Source: Chroococcopsis sp964623815
Lineage (GTDB): Bacteria; Cyanobacteriota; Cyanobacteriia; Cyanobacteriales; Microcystaceae
Length of the DNA stretch: 64,000 bases
Direction of reading: 5' to 3'
Assembly (NCBI GenBank): GCA_964623815.1
Contig: CAZUVR010000015.1
Coordinates: 18,783-82,782, forward strand
Under the pieces are notes generated by a model. The model saw only the letters and a list, made by a program, of their open reading frames with translations. It was not told where the DNA came from and searched no databases. Made by a program: the position numbers and the translations under genes. This document shows, piece after piece, positions 36,335 to 46,316 of the stretch; the first letter of the stretch is position 1, and every line of letters starts with the position of its first letter.

Positions 36335-38182
36335 TTAGGTTGTAGCCGTGTCAGCCTTGTAAATCGTCTTTCCTTCCTTAATCGTCTCCACTACGTCAAT
36401 ATCCTTAATATTCATGGGATCGACGGTGAGGGGATTAGCTGAAAGGATGACAAAATCCGCCAGCTTACCGGGTTCGATCGAACCTTTCTGCTCCTCCTCA
36501 AAGTGTTGATAGGCTGCCCAAATCGTCACGGCTTTTAAAGCTTCCAGGGGCGTTAAGCGCTGGTCTTCGCCAAGAAGGAAATTGGTACGGGTGCGACGGT
36601 TGACGGCTGACCACATAGTACGGGTGGCATTGGGTAAAACAACGGGTGAATCGGTATGAATGCTCACTTTCATGCCCCGGTTTAAAGCCGAACGAGTGGG
36701 GGACATACGGGCGGCTCGCTCCGGCCCCATCGTTACCTCTCGGTGCCAGTCGCCCCAATAAAAGACGTGAGCGGGGAACAGCGCGGGAAATACGCCCAGT
36801 TCATTGAAATCATCTAACTGGTCTTCCCGAACCGTATGACCGTGAATCAGAACCGGACGACGATCGCCACTGCCATGCTTCTCCGTTGCCTTGCGTAAAG
36901 CCCGGATCATCTGATCCATCGCCGCATCACCGCTACAATGGGCTAAAATCTGAGTATTGTTTTCATAGGCGCTGTCAATAAGAGCGATCGCCTGTTCTTC
37001 GGTGTAGACCCCATAGCCTTTATAATCAGCGGGTTGCCCTTCCGGTGGCTTATAAAAAGGTTGGGTCAGCCAAGCGGTGCGGCCTTGAGGGGAGCCATCA
37101 AAGGTAAGTTTTACCCCGGCTAACCGTAACCGATCGGTATAGGTGCGGCTTACGCCCCAGGTGTGGGCATCGGGATGGGCGAGGTAATCCACATAAACCG
37201 CCACATCCACCGGGAGTGAACCTTCTGCTGCCGCTGCCTTTAAAGCTTCATAAACGCCTTTTATAGCACGCCCCTCCTGAGCGGTGGTGTATCCATAACG
37301 GGCATACAGTTCCCCGCCCTTCTTGACGATATTAAGAGCCGCACCGGGGCCGAGTTGAATGGTTTTTGCGACTCGGGAGAGGGCTAAATAAATCGCATTT
37401 TCTTCCAATACGCCGTTGGGTTGGTTGCTGCCGGCTTCACGGCGAATAACTCCCCCGGGTGGATTCTCGGTGTCAGCGTTTATTTTGAGTAATTCCAGTG
37501 CTTTACTGTTGACCGCGCCCAGGTGGCCCGATTGGTGAACGATTAAGACTGGAAGTTCCGTAGATACAGCGTCTAGTTCTTCACGGGTAGGATGACGGTT
37601 TTCCTTCAGTTGAGAGTCATCATAGCCATTGCCCAAGATCCAGGAAAACTTTGTGGCGATGGGAGTTTGGCTCCAAGCCCGCAACTTGTCCTGTATTTTC
37701 GAGATACTATCCACATCACCATCGGGGGGTGGTAGCAAGTTGGCGATAAAGCTCGTAACACCCTGCTGAAAGAAATGCCCGTGTGGGTCGATGAATCCGG
37801 GGACGAGGGTTTTACCCGCCAAGTCAAAGATTTGAGTTTCACTTCCCCTGAGAGCTTCGATCGTATTGCGATCGCCCACGGCCAGGATTTTACCATCTTT
37901 AACGGCAACGGCTTCGGCGGTGGGTTGTTTATCATTAACGGTAATGACGGTGGCGTTGATGTAGATAGCATCAGCGAAATGAGTAGCTTGAGAAATTTGG
38001 GTTTGCTTTCCCGGCCCGGGTGACGTGGCTTCAGCCTTATTTCCGAGGGCGACGGCAGCGGCAAATGATCCGGCACCGAGCAAAAACATACGTCGGGGCA
38101 TTACAAAGGCTTCACTGAGAAATGACAGGGCCGGGCAACAGATGCAACCGGGGGACAGGATATTTAGAGGGCTGGGTTTCAT
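36335..38182 (-). CDS. exported YtcJ-like amidohydrolase
   Basis: A 615-aa metal-dependent hydrolase of the amidohydrolase_3 (YtcJ) type. Metal and catalytic motifs are PHGH after VPGFID (near 135), AHCSGD, LIHGH and HTDSPV. The N-terminus has twin arginines and a hydrophobic stretch (MPRRMFLLGAGSFAAAVALG), suggesting Tat export; the ATG at 38101 would start exactly there. I keep the longer start because the preceding CICCPAL segment resembles the cysteine-rich lead-in of similar exported hydrolases. The substrate is unknown. Confidence 0.83.
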   Translation of the reverse strand: MKPSPLNILSPGCICCPALSFLSEAFVMPRRMFLLGAGSFAAAVALGNKAEATSPGPGKQTQISQATHFADAIYINATVITVNDKQPTAEAVAVKDGKILAVGDRNTIEALRGSETQIFDLAGKTLVPGFIDPHGHFFQQGVTSFIANLLPPPDGDVDSISKIQDKLRAWSQTPIATKFSWILGNGYDDSQLKENRHPTREELDAVSTELPVLIVHQSGHLGAVNSKALELLKINADTENPPGGVIRREAGSNQPNGVLEENAIYLALSRVAKTIQLGPGAALNIVKKGGELYARYGYTTAQEGRAIKGVYEALKAAAAEGSLPVDVAVYVDYLAHPDAHTWGVSRTYTDRLRLAGVKLTFDGSPQGRTAWLTQPFYKPPEGQPADYKGYGVYTEEQAIALIDSAYENNTQILAHCSGDAAMDQMIRALRKATEKHGSGDRRPVLIHGHTVREDQLDDFNELGVFPALFPAHVFYWGDWHREVTMGPERAARMSPTRSALNRGMKVSIHTDSPVVLPNATRTMWSAVNRRTRTNFLLGEDQRLTPLEALKAVTIWAAYQHFEEEQKGSIEPGKLADFVILSANPLTVDPMNIKDIDVVETIKEGKTIYKADTATT

Positions 38183-38290
38183 AAAAATTCAACCTCTAGA
38201 GGTGGTATCTTTCTGGCTATTTCACCTTGAAGTATAGCTCTTTCACTTCACTAGCGAACTCTAGATTAATAATATTATCAATATCTAAAA

Positions 38291-39031
38291 TCATCCTCTC
38301 CGTAATATTTCCCCTACCCCCCAAAATAGGAGCTTATCATCTAGTACAAGTTTGGATGCTAGGGTGCGATCGAACTTACCCAAATACTCCGCCAAATACT
38401 CCCCATCTCCCCCCGTAATAATCACCGCACTACCGGGATATTTCCCCCACCAATCCCGCAGGTAATAGCTAACACCTCCTACAACACAGTAAATAATACC
38501 CGCCTCTATAGCCCCCGCCGTATCTATCGCCCATAGGGAAGGTAACTGAGAGGGTAAAGATATATTCGGTAAGGCGGCGGTTTTCTTATACAGACTCTCG
38601 AATTGAGTCTTTATCCCGGGCAGTATCGCGCCCCCAGCTAAATTCCTCTCGGCCGTAATTCCTGTAAGAGTTAAAGCCGTGCCAGCATCTATCACCAAAC
38701 TAGGATAACCATAAACACTAGCCGCACCTAAGAGGGCTAAAGCGCGATCGATTCCCAACGTAGAATATAATCCCCCTATACTAATATCCCTTAAAGTAAG
38801 CTTTCTCACTGTCGGGTACTCTCGCCATAATTCCCCTTGAGGAGCTACCACCGAAGCTATCATCACCTCTACGCCCTCGCCTAAAAGTCTGGTTAAATCC
38901 GGCGGCAGAAAATCGGGTAATCTAACTGGCGAGATAGGCTTTAGCAAATGCTGAGTGTGCCAGAGTCTATCTAAAGAAGCATCTTTAAACCATCCCCAGT
39001 GTAATCGTGAATTACCGATTACCAGAGCCAC
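38291..39031 (-). CDS. coaX: type III pantothenate kinase CoaX
   Basis: A 246-aa pantothenate kinase, first step of coenzyme A synthesis. The ASKHA fold shows the first phosphate motif as VIGNSRLHWGWF, then VIDAGTALTLTGI and GGAILPGI. I set the start at GTG 39031; the open frame runs back to 39085 through translation of the CACAGAG-type repeat, which is unlikely to be protein. In the first motif Gly-Asn replaces the more common Asp-Ile-Gly-Asn lead, as often seen in cyanobacterial CoaX. Confidence 0.85.
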   Translation of the reverse strand: MALVIGNSRLHWGWFKDASLDRLWHTQHLLKPISPVRLPDFLPPDLTRLLGEGVEVMIASVVAPQGELWREYPTVRKLTLRDISIGGLYSTLGIDRALALLGAASVYGYPSLVIDAGTALTLTGITAERNLAGGAILPGIKTQFESLYKKTAALPNISLPSQLPSLWAIDTAGAIEAGIIYCVVGGVSYYLRDWWGKYPGSAVIITGGDGEYLAEYLGKFDRTLASKLVLDDKLLFWGVGEILRRG

Positions 39032-39043
39032 CCTATCAACCCT

Positions 39044-39074
39044 TGCCTCTGTGCCCTCTGTGTCTCTGTGGTTT
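39044..39074. repeat. CACAGAG-type interspersed repeat
   Basis: On the minus strand the sequence reads AACCACAGAGACACAGAGGG followed by CACAGAGGCA, near-repeats of ACAGAGR. This repeat is common in cyanobacterial genomes and can be mistaken for coding DNA (it reads HRDTEGTE). It lies directly upstream of coaX. Confidence 0.6.
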
Positions 39075-39215
39075 ATCACAATCAAAACTCAACAAAACTT
39101 TACAAACTCGTTATTATAATCTGTCAAAATTTCCAGATATATAAACCAATGAACAGGTAATATAAAACGCTATGATGACAAGGTATCACAGTTAACAAAA
39201 AACCATCGATACAAC

Positions 39216-40490
39216 TTGGTTAAACTAACACAAACTAAGGTAACGAATCAATTTCCAGGCAAGATTCTACAACTAGATAACGGATTAACGGTTATTCATC
39301 AATATATCCCCGTCACCCCCGTCGTTGTCGTAGATGTGTGGGTGGAAGGCGGCGCAATATTGGAGCCGGATGATTGGTGTGGCATGGCGCATTTCTTAGA
39401 ACACATGATCTTCAAAGGTACGAAGAAGATACCGCCTGGAGAATTCGATTGGGTGATAGAAAATTATGGGGGTAGTACGAATGCCGCGACGAGTCACGAT
39501 TACGCCCATTTTTATTTGACTACCGATAGGGAGCATCTGAAAGACACCCTACCTTATTTAGCGGAAATACTATTGTTTGCCGAAATAGCCGACGAGGATT
39601 TTTACTGTGAGAAAGAGGTGGTATTGGAAGAAATGCGATCGTGTTACGATGATCCAGACTGGACGGTATATCAAACCTTAGTAGAATCGCTCTATCGAAC
39701 CCATCCTTACGGCCGCCCCATCTTAGGCGACGAAGAGAGAATACTCCGAATGACACCGAATCAGATGCGCTGTTTCCATCGTACTTACTACCAACCGGAA
39801 AACATGACGGTAGTGATTGTCGGGGGTATAGAAGAAAGCGAGGCGCTAGATATAGTTTTTGAACATTTCCGAGATTTTCCCGTTAGATCCGAGTGTCCGA
39901 GTGATACTATCGAAGCTGAACCCCCCCTAATAGATATTAGACGCTCTCATCTCTATTTACCCCGATTAGAACAATCCCGACTGCAAATAGGATGGCTCGG
40001 CCCTGGAGTAGACAGACTCGAAGACGCGCTAGGCTTAGATTTAATCTCGGTATTACTCGGGGGAGGGCGTTGCTCCAGACTCGTGCAACAATTACGAGAA
40101 GAACATCAGCTAGTATTGGATATAGATAGTGCCTTCTCATTACAGCGAGACTCCAGCCTATTCACCGTTAACACCTGGTTACTCTCCCCCCATATCCAAG
40201 AGGTAGAAGCGAGATTATGTGAGCAAATATCCTTATTACGCGATAAACCACCGACGCGGGCAGAATTAGGGCGCAGTCAGAAACTACTCTGCCACGATTA
40301 TTACTTCTCTACAGAAACCCCCGGGCAATTAGCCGGATTATACGGTTACTATCAAATCCTGAAACGAGCAGAAACATCGGTGCTTTATCCAGAAATCATC
40401 AAATCTTTCACCCCGGCTGACATCCAACGTTTAGCCCATCAGTATCTATCTCCAGAGAGATACGGCGTTACCATCATGCAACAAGAGTGA
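39216..40490 (+). CDS. M16 zinc peptidase, catalytic subunit
   Basis: A 424-aa processing-peptidase-like protein. The inverted zinc motif HFLEH (59-63) and the downstream glutamate region (KEVVLEEMRSCYDDPDW) are present. The start is a TTG at 39216 since no ATG is available before the conserved DNGLTVIH strand. It is followed seven bases later by a related gene lacking the zinc motif, so the two likely form a heterodimer like mitochondrial processing peptidase or bacterial YmxG pairs. Confidence 0.9.
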   Translation: MVKLTQTKVTNQFPGKILQLDNGLTVIHQYIPVTPVVVVDVWVEGGAILEPDDWCGMAHFLEHMIFKGTKKIPPGEFDWVIENYGGSTNAATSHDYAHFYLTTDREHLKDTLPYLAEILLFAEIADEDFYCEKEVVLEEMRSCYDDPDWTVYQTLVESLYRTHPYGRPILGDEERILRMTPNQMRCFHRTYYQPENMTVVIVGGIEESEALDIVFEHFRDFPVRSECPSDTIEAEPPLIDIRRSHLYLPRLEQSRLQIGWLGPGVDRLEDALGLDLISVLLGGGRCSRLVQQLREEHQLVLDIDSAFSLQRDSSLFTVNTWLLSPHIQEVEARLCEQISLLRDKPPTRAELGRSQKLLCHDYYFSTETPGQLAGLYGYYQILKRAETSVLYPEIIKSFTPADIQRLAHQYLSPERYGVTIMQQE

Positions 40491-40496
40491 TTAATA

Positions 40497-41765
40497 ATGA
40501 GCAATTCTACCCTGAAACAGCAACGCACCCAACGCCGGATTCTAGATAACGGTATCACACTCTTACACACTTACAATCCTACGGCAGACATCATCAGCGC
40601 CAGGTTTTTTCTCAAGCGCGGCGGCACCATATGGGAGAAACCAGAGAAGGCGGGATTGTTCCATCTGTTGGCTACCCTGTTAACTAAAGGTACGAGAAGG
40701 CGCAATGCATTAGAGATAGCGGAAACCATAGAATCCATAGGTGCTAATCTCGGGGCAGATACGGCTACGGATTATTTCTTACTGAGTTTGAAAACCGTGT
40801 CGGCGGATTTTCCAACGGTGTTGGAGTTGGCAGGAGAGATATTGCACGAGCCGAGTTTCCCGGAAAACGAGATAGAACTGGAGAAGAGAATAACACGGCA
40901 GAATATTCGATCGCAATCGGAACAACCTTTTAATATCGCCTTCAATCAACTCAGAGGGGCCATGTATCCAAATCACCCCTACGGTTTATCTGTACTCGGC
41001 ACTGAAGAGACGGTGAGCGAATTGACTAGAATGGATTTACAATCGGCTCACTCGGAATTTTTTCGCCCCGATAACACGATAGTTTCTATCGCTGGCAGGA
41101 TAGATTTAGAAGAAGCTACGAGTTTATTGACTCAAACTTTCCGCGATTGGGCTAATCCCGCAACGGCTATAACCCCCCTGGAATTATCAGCTCTGAGCGC
41201 CAATCCTTGTAAGAAAGTAACGGCGCAGGAAACCCAACAGGCGATCGTTATGTTAGGTTATTTAGGTGCCCCAGTAGATGGGAAAGACTACGGCGCACTA
41301 AAGCTATTAAGTACCTATCTCGGTAATGGTTTGTCGAGTCGTCTCTTTGTCGAGTTGAGAGAGAAACGTGGTTTAGCTTACGATGTCTCTTGTCTCTATC
41401 CTACCCGCCTACATCCATCAGGTTTCGTCATGTATATGGGCACGGCACCGAATAACACACCCATTGCCTTAGAGGGATTGGAGGCGGAGGCTCTGCGTTT
41501 GTGTCATACCCGGTTAGAAGAGGAAGAATTACAGGCGGCGAAAAATAAGTTACTGGGGCAGTATGCTTTAGGTAAACAGACTAACGCCGAGTTAGCTCAG
41601 TTATACGGTTGGTACGAAACTCTCGGATTAGGGATAGAATACGATGAAGTATTCCCGCAGATGATTAAAAACATCTCGACGGAGAAAGTACAAGAGGTGG
41701 CGAATCGTTATTTACAGCAACCTTACATATCCCTAGTGGGGCCCGAATCCGTAGTTAACTACTGA
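40497..41765 (+). CDS. M16 peptidase-like, non-catalytic subunit
   Basis: A 422-aa M16-fold protein. At the position of the zinc motif it reads HLLATLLTKGT, so the second histidine and the glutamate are absent. The C-terminal domain keeps the RGLAYDVS substrate-gating Arg/Tyr motif. It is the expected non-catalytic partner of the preceding gene. The next gene (tex) starts ten bases after its stop, so all may be one transcript. Confidence 0.88.
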   Translation: MSNSTLKQQRTQRRILDNGITLLHTYNPTADIISARFFLKRGGTIWEKPEKAGLFHLLATLLTKGTRRRNALEIAETIESIGANLGADTATDYFLLSLKTVSADFPTVLELAGEILHEPSFPENEIELEKRITRQNIRSQSEQPFNIAFNQLRGAMYPNHPYGLSVLGTEETVSELTRMDLQSAHSEFFRPDNTIVSIAGRIDLEEATSLLTQTFRDWANPATAITPLELSALSANPCKKVTAQETQQAIVMLGYLGAPVDGKDYGALKLLSTYLGNGLSSRLFVELREKRGLAYDVSCLYPTRLHPSGFVMYMGTAPNNTPIALEGLEAEALRLCHTRLEEEELQAAKNKLLGQYALGKQTNAELAQLYGWYETLGLGIEYDEVFPQMIKNISTEKVQEVANRYLQQPYISLVGPESVVNY

Positions 41766-41775
41766 AGATAGCCAG

Positions 41776-43929
41776 ATGAATCTAGTACAAGTGATAGCGA
41801 GAGAATTATCTCTTCAAACCTATCAGGTGGAAAACGCCCTTTCATTACAGCAGGAGGGTGCGACGATTCCTTTTATTGCCCGGTATCGTAAGGAGAAAAC
41901 CGGTTCGTTAGACGAAAACCAGCTTAGAATGATATTCGATCGCTTTTCCTACCTCACCGAATTAGAAGAGAGAAAAGCCGTCATCATCGAGTCTATCCGG
42001 AGTCAAAACAAACTTACCGAAGAATTAGAAGCCAGTATTCAAAACTGCACCGGTAAAACTGAGTTAGAAGATTTATATCTACCCTATAAACCGAAGCGGC
42101 GCACTAAAGCGACTATGGCGCGGGAGAAAGGTTTAGAGGGATTGGCCGACTGGTTTAAATCCGTCAATCAGCCTGGCGCTAAAGCCGTTGATATAGAAAC
42201 AGAAGCGGGTAAATATATCAATGCCGATAAGGAAGTTAATAATATTGAAGAGGCGCTGAATGGTGCCGCCGATATATTAGCCGAGGAAGTCGCGGATAAA
42301 GCTAGCCTGCGGGCTTATTTAAGGGATTATTTGTTTAAAGATAGTGTCTTCGTATCCTGGATTAAAGACGAGCATCCCGAAGGCTCTACTAAATACGAGA
42401 TGTATCGTAATTTTAGCGCCCCCGTGAGGAAGATTGCCGCCCACAGCCTGCTCGCACTATTGCGGGGGGAGTCGGAGAATATTGTGTCTCTCGACATCGA
42501 TTATGATGAAAACTTCGTTTTAGATTATCTCTACCGTCAGGAGATAAAAACCAAACAAGCCCCGGTGAGAATTTTTTACGAGAAACTGATTAAAGACGCT
42601 TTTAACCGTCTCATCAAACCTTCTCTGATGCGGGAGGTGAGAAACGAGAAAAAAGCATGGGCGGATTTAGAGTCTATTCAAACCTTTGCCGTCAATTTGC
42701 GGGAGTTATTATTATCACCGCCGGCGGGGATGAAACCCACATTAGGAGTTGACCCGGGTTTCCGAACTGGGTGTAAGATAGCCGTATTATCTATTACGGG
42801 ACAGTTTCTCGAATATAAAACTATCTATCCCCATTCCGGAGAGAAACAGCGCTCCGAAGCCGAGAAGACAATTCGGGAATTAGTGGGGAAATATAAGATA
42901 GAATTAATCGCGATCGGTAATGGCACCGCTTCTAGAGAAACCGAGCAATTTATTACTGAAGCGATTAAATCACTTCCTGAAAAACCGATGAAAGTGATAG
43001 TTAATGAATCTGGTGCTTCTATCTATTCCGCTTCCGAGTTGGCCAGAGAAGAATTCCCCGATTTAGATATTACCATCAGGGGAGCAATCAGTATCGGCAG
43101 GAGATTACAAGACCCACTAGCCGAGTTAGTGAAAATCGAGCCAAAATCTATAGGTGTGGGGCAGTATCAGCACGATGTGGATCAAAAACTATTGAAAAAT
43201 AAACTGAATGAGACGGTAGAAAGCTGTGTGAATTACGTGGGAGTGGATTTGAATACGGCTTCAAAAGAGTTACTGGGATTTATATCGGGTATTACCCCCA
43301 CTATCGCCAATAATATAGTTAATTATAGAAATCAAAATGGAGAATTTAAAAGCCGTCAGGAGTTGTTAAAAGTGCCAAAGTTAGGGGCGAAAGCTTTTGA
43401 ACAGGCGGCGGGTTTTCTTAGAATTAGGAACGGTACTAACCCCCTCGATAATACGGCGGTACATCCAGAAAGTTATGGCTTAGTAGAAAAAATGGCTTCT
43501 ACTCTTAATATTACTCCGTCGCAAATTAACGAAAATATTAGTAAATTGAAAAAAATTAATTTACAACAATTCGTCAGCGATACGGTCGGTTTACCAACTT
43601 TAGAAGATGTAATTAAGGAATTAGAAAAACCAGGTCGTGACCCAAGAGAACAGTTTCAATATGCTAAGTTTCAAGAGGGTATAAACGAAATAAAAGATTT
43701 AAAAGAAGGCATGATCTTGGAGGGTATAATTACCAATGTGGTTAATTTCGGTGCTTTCGTAGATATAGGAGTACATCAAGATGGATTGATCCATATATCT
43801 CAACTGGCAAATCAATTCGTTTCTGACCCGAAACAGGTGGTAAAAGTGGGGCAGGTAGTTAAAGTAAAAGTTATAGAAGTCAATGAAAAATTGAAACGAA
43901 TCAGTCTATCAATTAAGGAAGCAAGTTAA
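41776..43929 (+). CDS. tex: Tex-family RNA-binding protein
   Basis: A 717-aa homolog of Tex/YhgF, a nucleic-acid-binding protein linked to transcription. Parts in order: N-terminal helical region, YqgF/RNase H-like domain starting LGVDPGFRTGCK (near 325), helix-hairpin-helix domain (LGFISGITPTIANNIVNYRN, near 495-515), and C-terminal S1 domain (about 645-717; ITNVVNFGAFVDIGVH). Length and order are normal. Confidence 0.95.
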   Translation: MNLVQVIARELSLQTYQVENALSLQQEGATIPFIARYRKEKTGSLDENQLRMIFDRFSYLTELEERKAVIIESIRSQNKLTEELEASIQNCTGKTELEDLYLPYKPKRRTKATMAREKGLEGLADWFKSVNQPGAKAVDIETEAGKYINADKEVNNIEEALNGAADILAEEVADKASLRAYLRDYLFKDSVFVSWIKDEHPEGSTKYEMYRNFSAPVRKIAAHSLLALLRGESENIVSLDIDYDENFVLDYLYRQEIKTKQAPVRIFYEKLIKDAFNRLIKPSLMREVRNEKKAWADLESIQTFAVNLRELLLSPPAGMKPTLGVDPGFRTGCKIAVLSITGQFLEYKTIYPHSGEKQRSEAEKTIRELVGKYKIELIAIGNGTASRETEQFITEAIKSLPEKPMKVIVNESGASIYSASELAREEFPDLDITIRGAISIGRRLQDPLAELVKIEPKSIGVGQYQHDVDQKLLKNKLNETVESCVNYVGVDLNTASKELLGFISGITPTIANNIVNYRNQNGEFKSRQELLKVPKLGAKAFEQAAGFLRIRNGTNPLDNTAVHPESYGLVEKMASTLNITPSQINENISKLKKINLQQFVSDTVGLPTLEDVIKELEKPGRDPREQFQYAKFQEGINEIKDLKEGMILEGIITNVVNFGAFVDIGVHQDGLIHISQLANQFVSDPKQVVKVGQVVKVKVIEVNEKLKRISLSIKEAS

Positions 43930-43933
43930 AGTT

Positions 43934-44899
43934 ATGCCCAGTTATCCCGATATATCCAGTGAAGCCTTTAAACATCCCCTCGACCAGCAAGCTGAACAAG
44001 CTTTAAGAAGTGTGCCCGGCTTCGATTTAGTAGCTAAAGGCTTCTCCGAATATATATATGAACGTCCACAACAGATATTATTGATGGGCAACGATATTAA
44101 AGTCGGGCCGCGTCAATATTCCACCCTATACGGCATCTACCGCGAATGTATACGGGATTTGGACATCAGGCCAGAACCTAGTTTATACATCAGTCAGAAT
44201 CCCGCCGTTAACGCCTATTCTCTAGGCAGCGAAAAACCTTATATAGTTTTTAATACCGCTCTCTTAGACCTTCTCGAAGAAGAAGAGATAAGAGTAATCT
44301 TAGCCCATGAATTAGGGCATTTAAAATGTAATCACAGCATTCTCACGCAAATGTCTATCTGGGCTATGGGGGCGGCTTCGATGTTAGGCCGTTTAACTCT
44401 GGGTATCGGTGCGGCTATCAGTACTGGGCTACTTTATGCTTTCTATGAATGGCGCAGGAAAGCTGAATTATCGGCGGATAGAGCCGCTCTTTTAGTTACG
44501 GATGATCTTAGATTGGTTTTGAAAACTTTGATGAAATGTGCAGGTGGTAGCCAAAGGTATGGGCACGAATGTAATTTAGATGAATTCATCAAACAAGCGG
44601 AAGATTATCGCAATCTCGATCAGGATAACTTAAATCAAATCTATAAGTTTCTCATTTATAACGGCGGTAATGGAATCATGTTAACTCATCCCTTTTCTGT
44701 AGAGAGGGTGCATTATCTACAAGAATGGTCAAGCTGTGCCGCCTACGGGCAAATACGCCAGGGAAATTACAAAAAACAAGGCGTTAAATCGGCGGTTAAT
44801 GTGGAAACTCAACCTGATGATGTAGATAGATTGCGACGGGAGCTAGAAGAATTACAGGCGGAGATCGATCGTATTAAATCGCAGAAAAAAGAAGACTGA
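43934..44899 (+). CDS. M48 metallopeptidase with C-terminal coiled coil
   Basis: A 321-aa zinc peptidase. HELGH is at 125-129 and the third ligand Glu178 lies in KAELSADRA. A hydrophobic hairpin (about 140-172) sits between them, as in membrane-associated M48 proteases of the HtpX/Ste24 group. The last 35 residues (VDRLRRELEELQAEIDRI) form a coiled coil. It starts four bases after tex. It may act in membrane protein quality control. Confidence 0.88.
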   Translation: MPSYPDISSEAFKHPLDQQAEQALRSVPGFDLVAKGFSEYIYERPQQILLMGNDIKVGPRQYSTLYGIYRECIRDLDIRPEPSLYISQNPAVNAYSLGSEKPYIVFNTALLDLLEEEEIRVILAHELGHLKCNHSILTQMSIWAMGAASMLGRLTLGIGAAISTGLLYAFYEWRRKAELSADRAALLVTDDLRLVLKTLMKCAGGSQRYGHECNLDEFIKQAEDYRNLDQDNLNQIYKFLIYNGGNGIMLTHPFSVERVHYLQEWSSCAAYGQIRQGNYKKQGVKSAVNVETQPDDVDRLRRELEELQAEIDRIKSQKKED

Positions 44900-44949
44900 G
44901 CTTTTCATTAGTTAAAATAAATACAAATACTTCAAACTGATATAAATAT

Positions 44950-45564
44950 ATGTTTGGAAAAATAGCCTCGGATGTTTTAGGGATCAGCGACATTGGTAAG
45001 ATTATCCTGCCTAAAGACTATGATAAGGTAGAGTCTGACAATTACATACGGCACGAAGACAATGAGAAAATTTATTTTTTGATCAAATCTAAAAGCGATG
45101 AGTACTGCTTTACTGACTTGGCTCTGATTCATGTAGACGGTGCTAGTGCCGTAAGTAAGAAGCGTAGCCTATGGCGATATGATTATTACTTACACAATCT
45201 ATCCGATGTGCGTTTAGAAACTGCAGGCACCGTTGACCTTGATGTAGAAATTAAGTTTCTTCTAGGTAATAAACAGTTTTCTATCGATGTAGATAAAAAC
45301 CAACTAGAGCAATTAAAAGATTTATATAAAGCCCTCTTAAAAATCGCCGAGATTAAACACGATAAAGCTAAACTAGCTGAATACGCTAATCAAAGTATTA
45401 AGTATGCTTCTCAAACTTTAGGTAGCGCTAGAACTGAAACTAGAGATTTATTTGATAGCTTCAAACAAATTAACGAATATAGCTATGCTTGGCTGGTTAA
45501 TAATCACCATAAACATCTAGTTAAAAATTTCGGTGCCGTTTTTGAACGTTACATAAAAAACTAA
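44950..45564 (+). CDS. bacterial PH-domain protein (YvbH-like)
   Basis: A 204-aa soluble protein. The first 125 residues match bacterial pleckstrin-homology (bPH) proteins: FLIKSKSDEYCFTDLALIHV followed by an SKKRSLWRYDYY stretch. The C-terminal 70 residues are helical. It follows the M48 gene by 50 bases on the same strand. The ligand and role are unknown. Confidence 0.75.
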   Translation: MFGKIASDVLGISDIGKIILPKDYDKVESDNYIRHEDNEKIYFLIKSKSDEYCFTDLALIHVDGASAVSKKRSLWRYDYYLHNLSDVRLETAGTVDLDVEIKFLLGNKQFSIDVDKNQLEQLKDLYKALLKIAEIKHDKAKLAEYANQSIKYASQTLGSARTETRDLFDSFKQINEYSYAWLVNNHHKHLVKNFGAVFERYIKN

Positions 45565-45569
45565 TTCTC

Positions 45570-46109
45570 TCAATCTAATTTTTCTCCCAATAAAGAGAGA
45601 TTGAGGGCGTGTCCCCCCGTCACTAAATATACCTTATGAGCGATCGATCCCACTCTCCGGATCAATCCCCCCAATCTGTCACGGAATAATCGCCCGCTCT
45701 CGTAGGCGGGAATAACCCCCCAGCCAGTTTCCTCCGCCACTAACAGGAGCGTTAAAGACGAATCTTGTAGACAGGAAATAAATTCTCCGGTGATATTGAG
45801 CCATTCATCTTCATCCCTATCTAATAAATTAGCTGTCCAAGTGCCGAGAGAGTCTATTAAAAGACAGGCGGGGGGAACTATAACCCTAATAGTTTCGCTT
45901 AAATTTATCGGTATCTCCAAAGTTTGCCAATCCCTGGGGCGACGCAGTTGATGTTTTGTTATCCGCTCCCCCCATTCTTGATCGCTTTCATGCCGCCAGG
46001 CGGTGGCAATATATAATACAGGGATAACTTGTTTACCAGCCAACTTCTCCGCCCATTCACTTTTACCCGATCGAGCGGCCCCAGTAATCAGGATAATTTC
46101 CCCCCCCAT
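45570..46109 (-). CDS. cobU: adenosylcobinamide kinase / phosphate guanylyltransferase CobU
   Basis: A 179-aa bifunctional enzyme of late cobalamin synthesis. P-loop GAARSGKS (10-17) opens the protein; the guanylyl-accepting region WRHESDQEWGERITKHQ holds the conserved histidine. VAEETGWGVIP is another family hallmark. It is convergent with the PH-domain gene (five bases between stops) and has no cobalamin neighbours in the window. Confidence 0.93.
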   Translation of the reverse strand: MGGEIILITGAARSGKSEWAEKLAGKQVIPVLYIATAWRHESDQEWGERITKHQLRRPRDWQTLEIPINLSETIRVIVPPACLLIDSLGTWTANLLDRDEDEWLNITGEFISCLQDSSLTLLLVAEETGWGVIPAYESGRLFRDRLGGLIRRVGSIAHKVYLVTGGHALNLSLLGEKLD

Positions 46110-46316
46110 GCACGACTATCCTCTGCTTATCTAATCTAATTTTTTACTTTTTTATTGTATTATCTGAGTATCTATACCCAAAAACTAATAATCGCATTTT
46201 TTTTGCAAAAATTAAAATTATAGTAATATAATAAGCGTTCTTAGCTATAGTTACGCATTTTTGAGTAACTAATCTGAGAAAGGGTAAAGCAGACCTACCT
46301 CACAATTCTTTAACCA

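Noticed and set aside
37606..38076. Long out-of-frame open frame inside the amidohydrolase gene
   Set aside because: Same strand, different frame, proline/serine-rich and without motifs; a shadow of the real gene.
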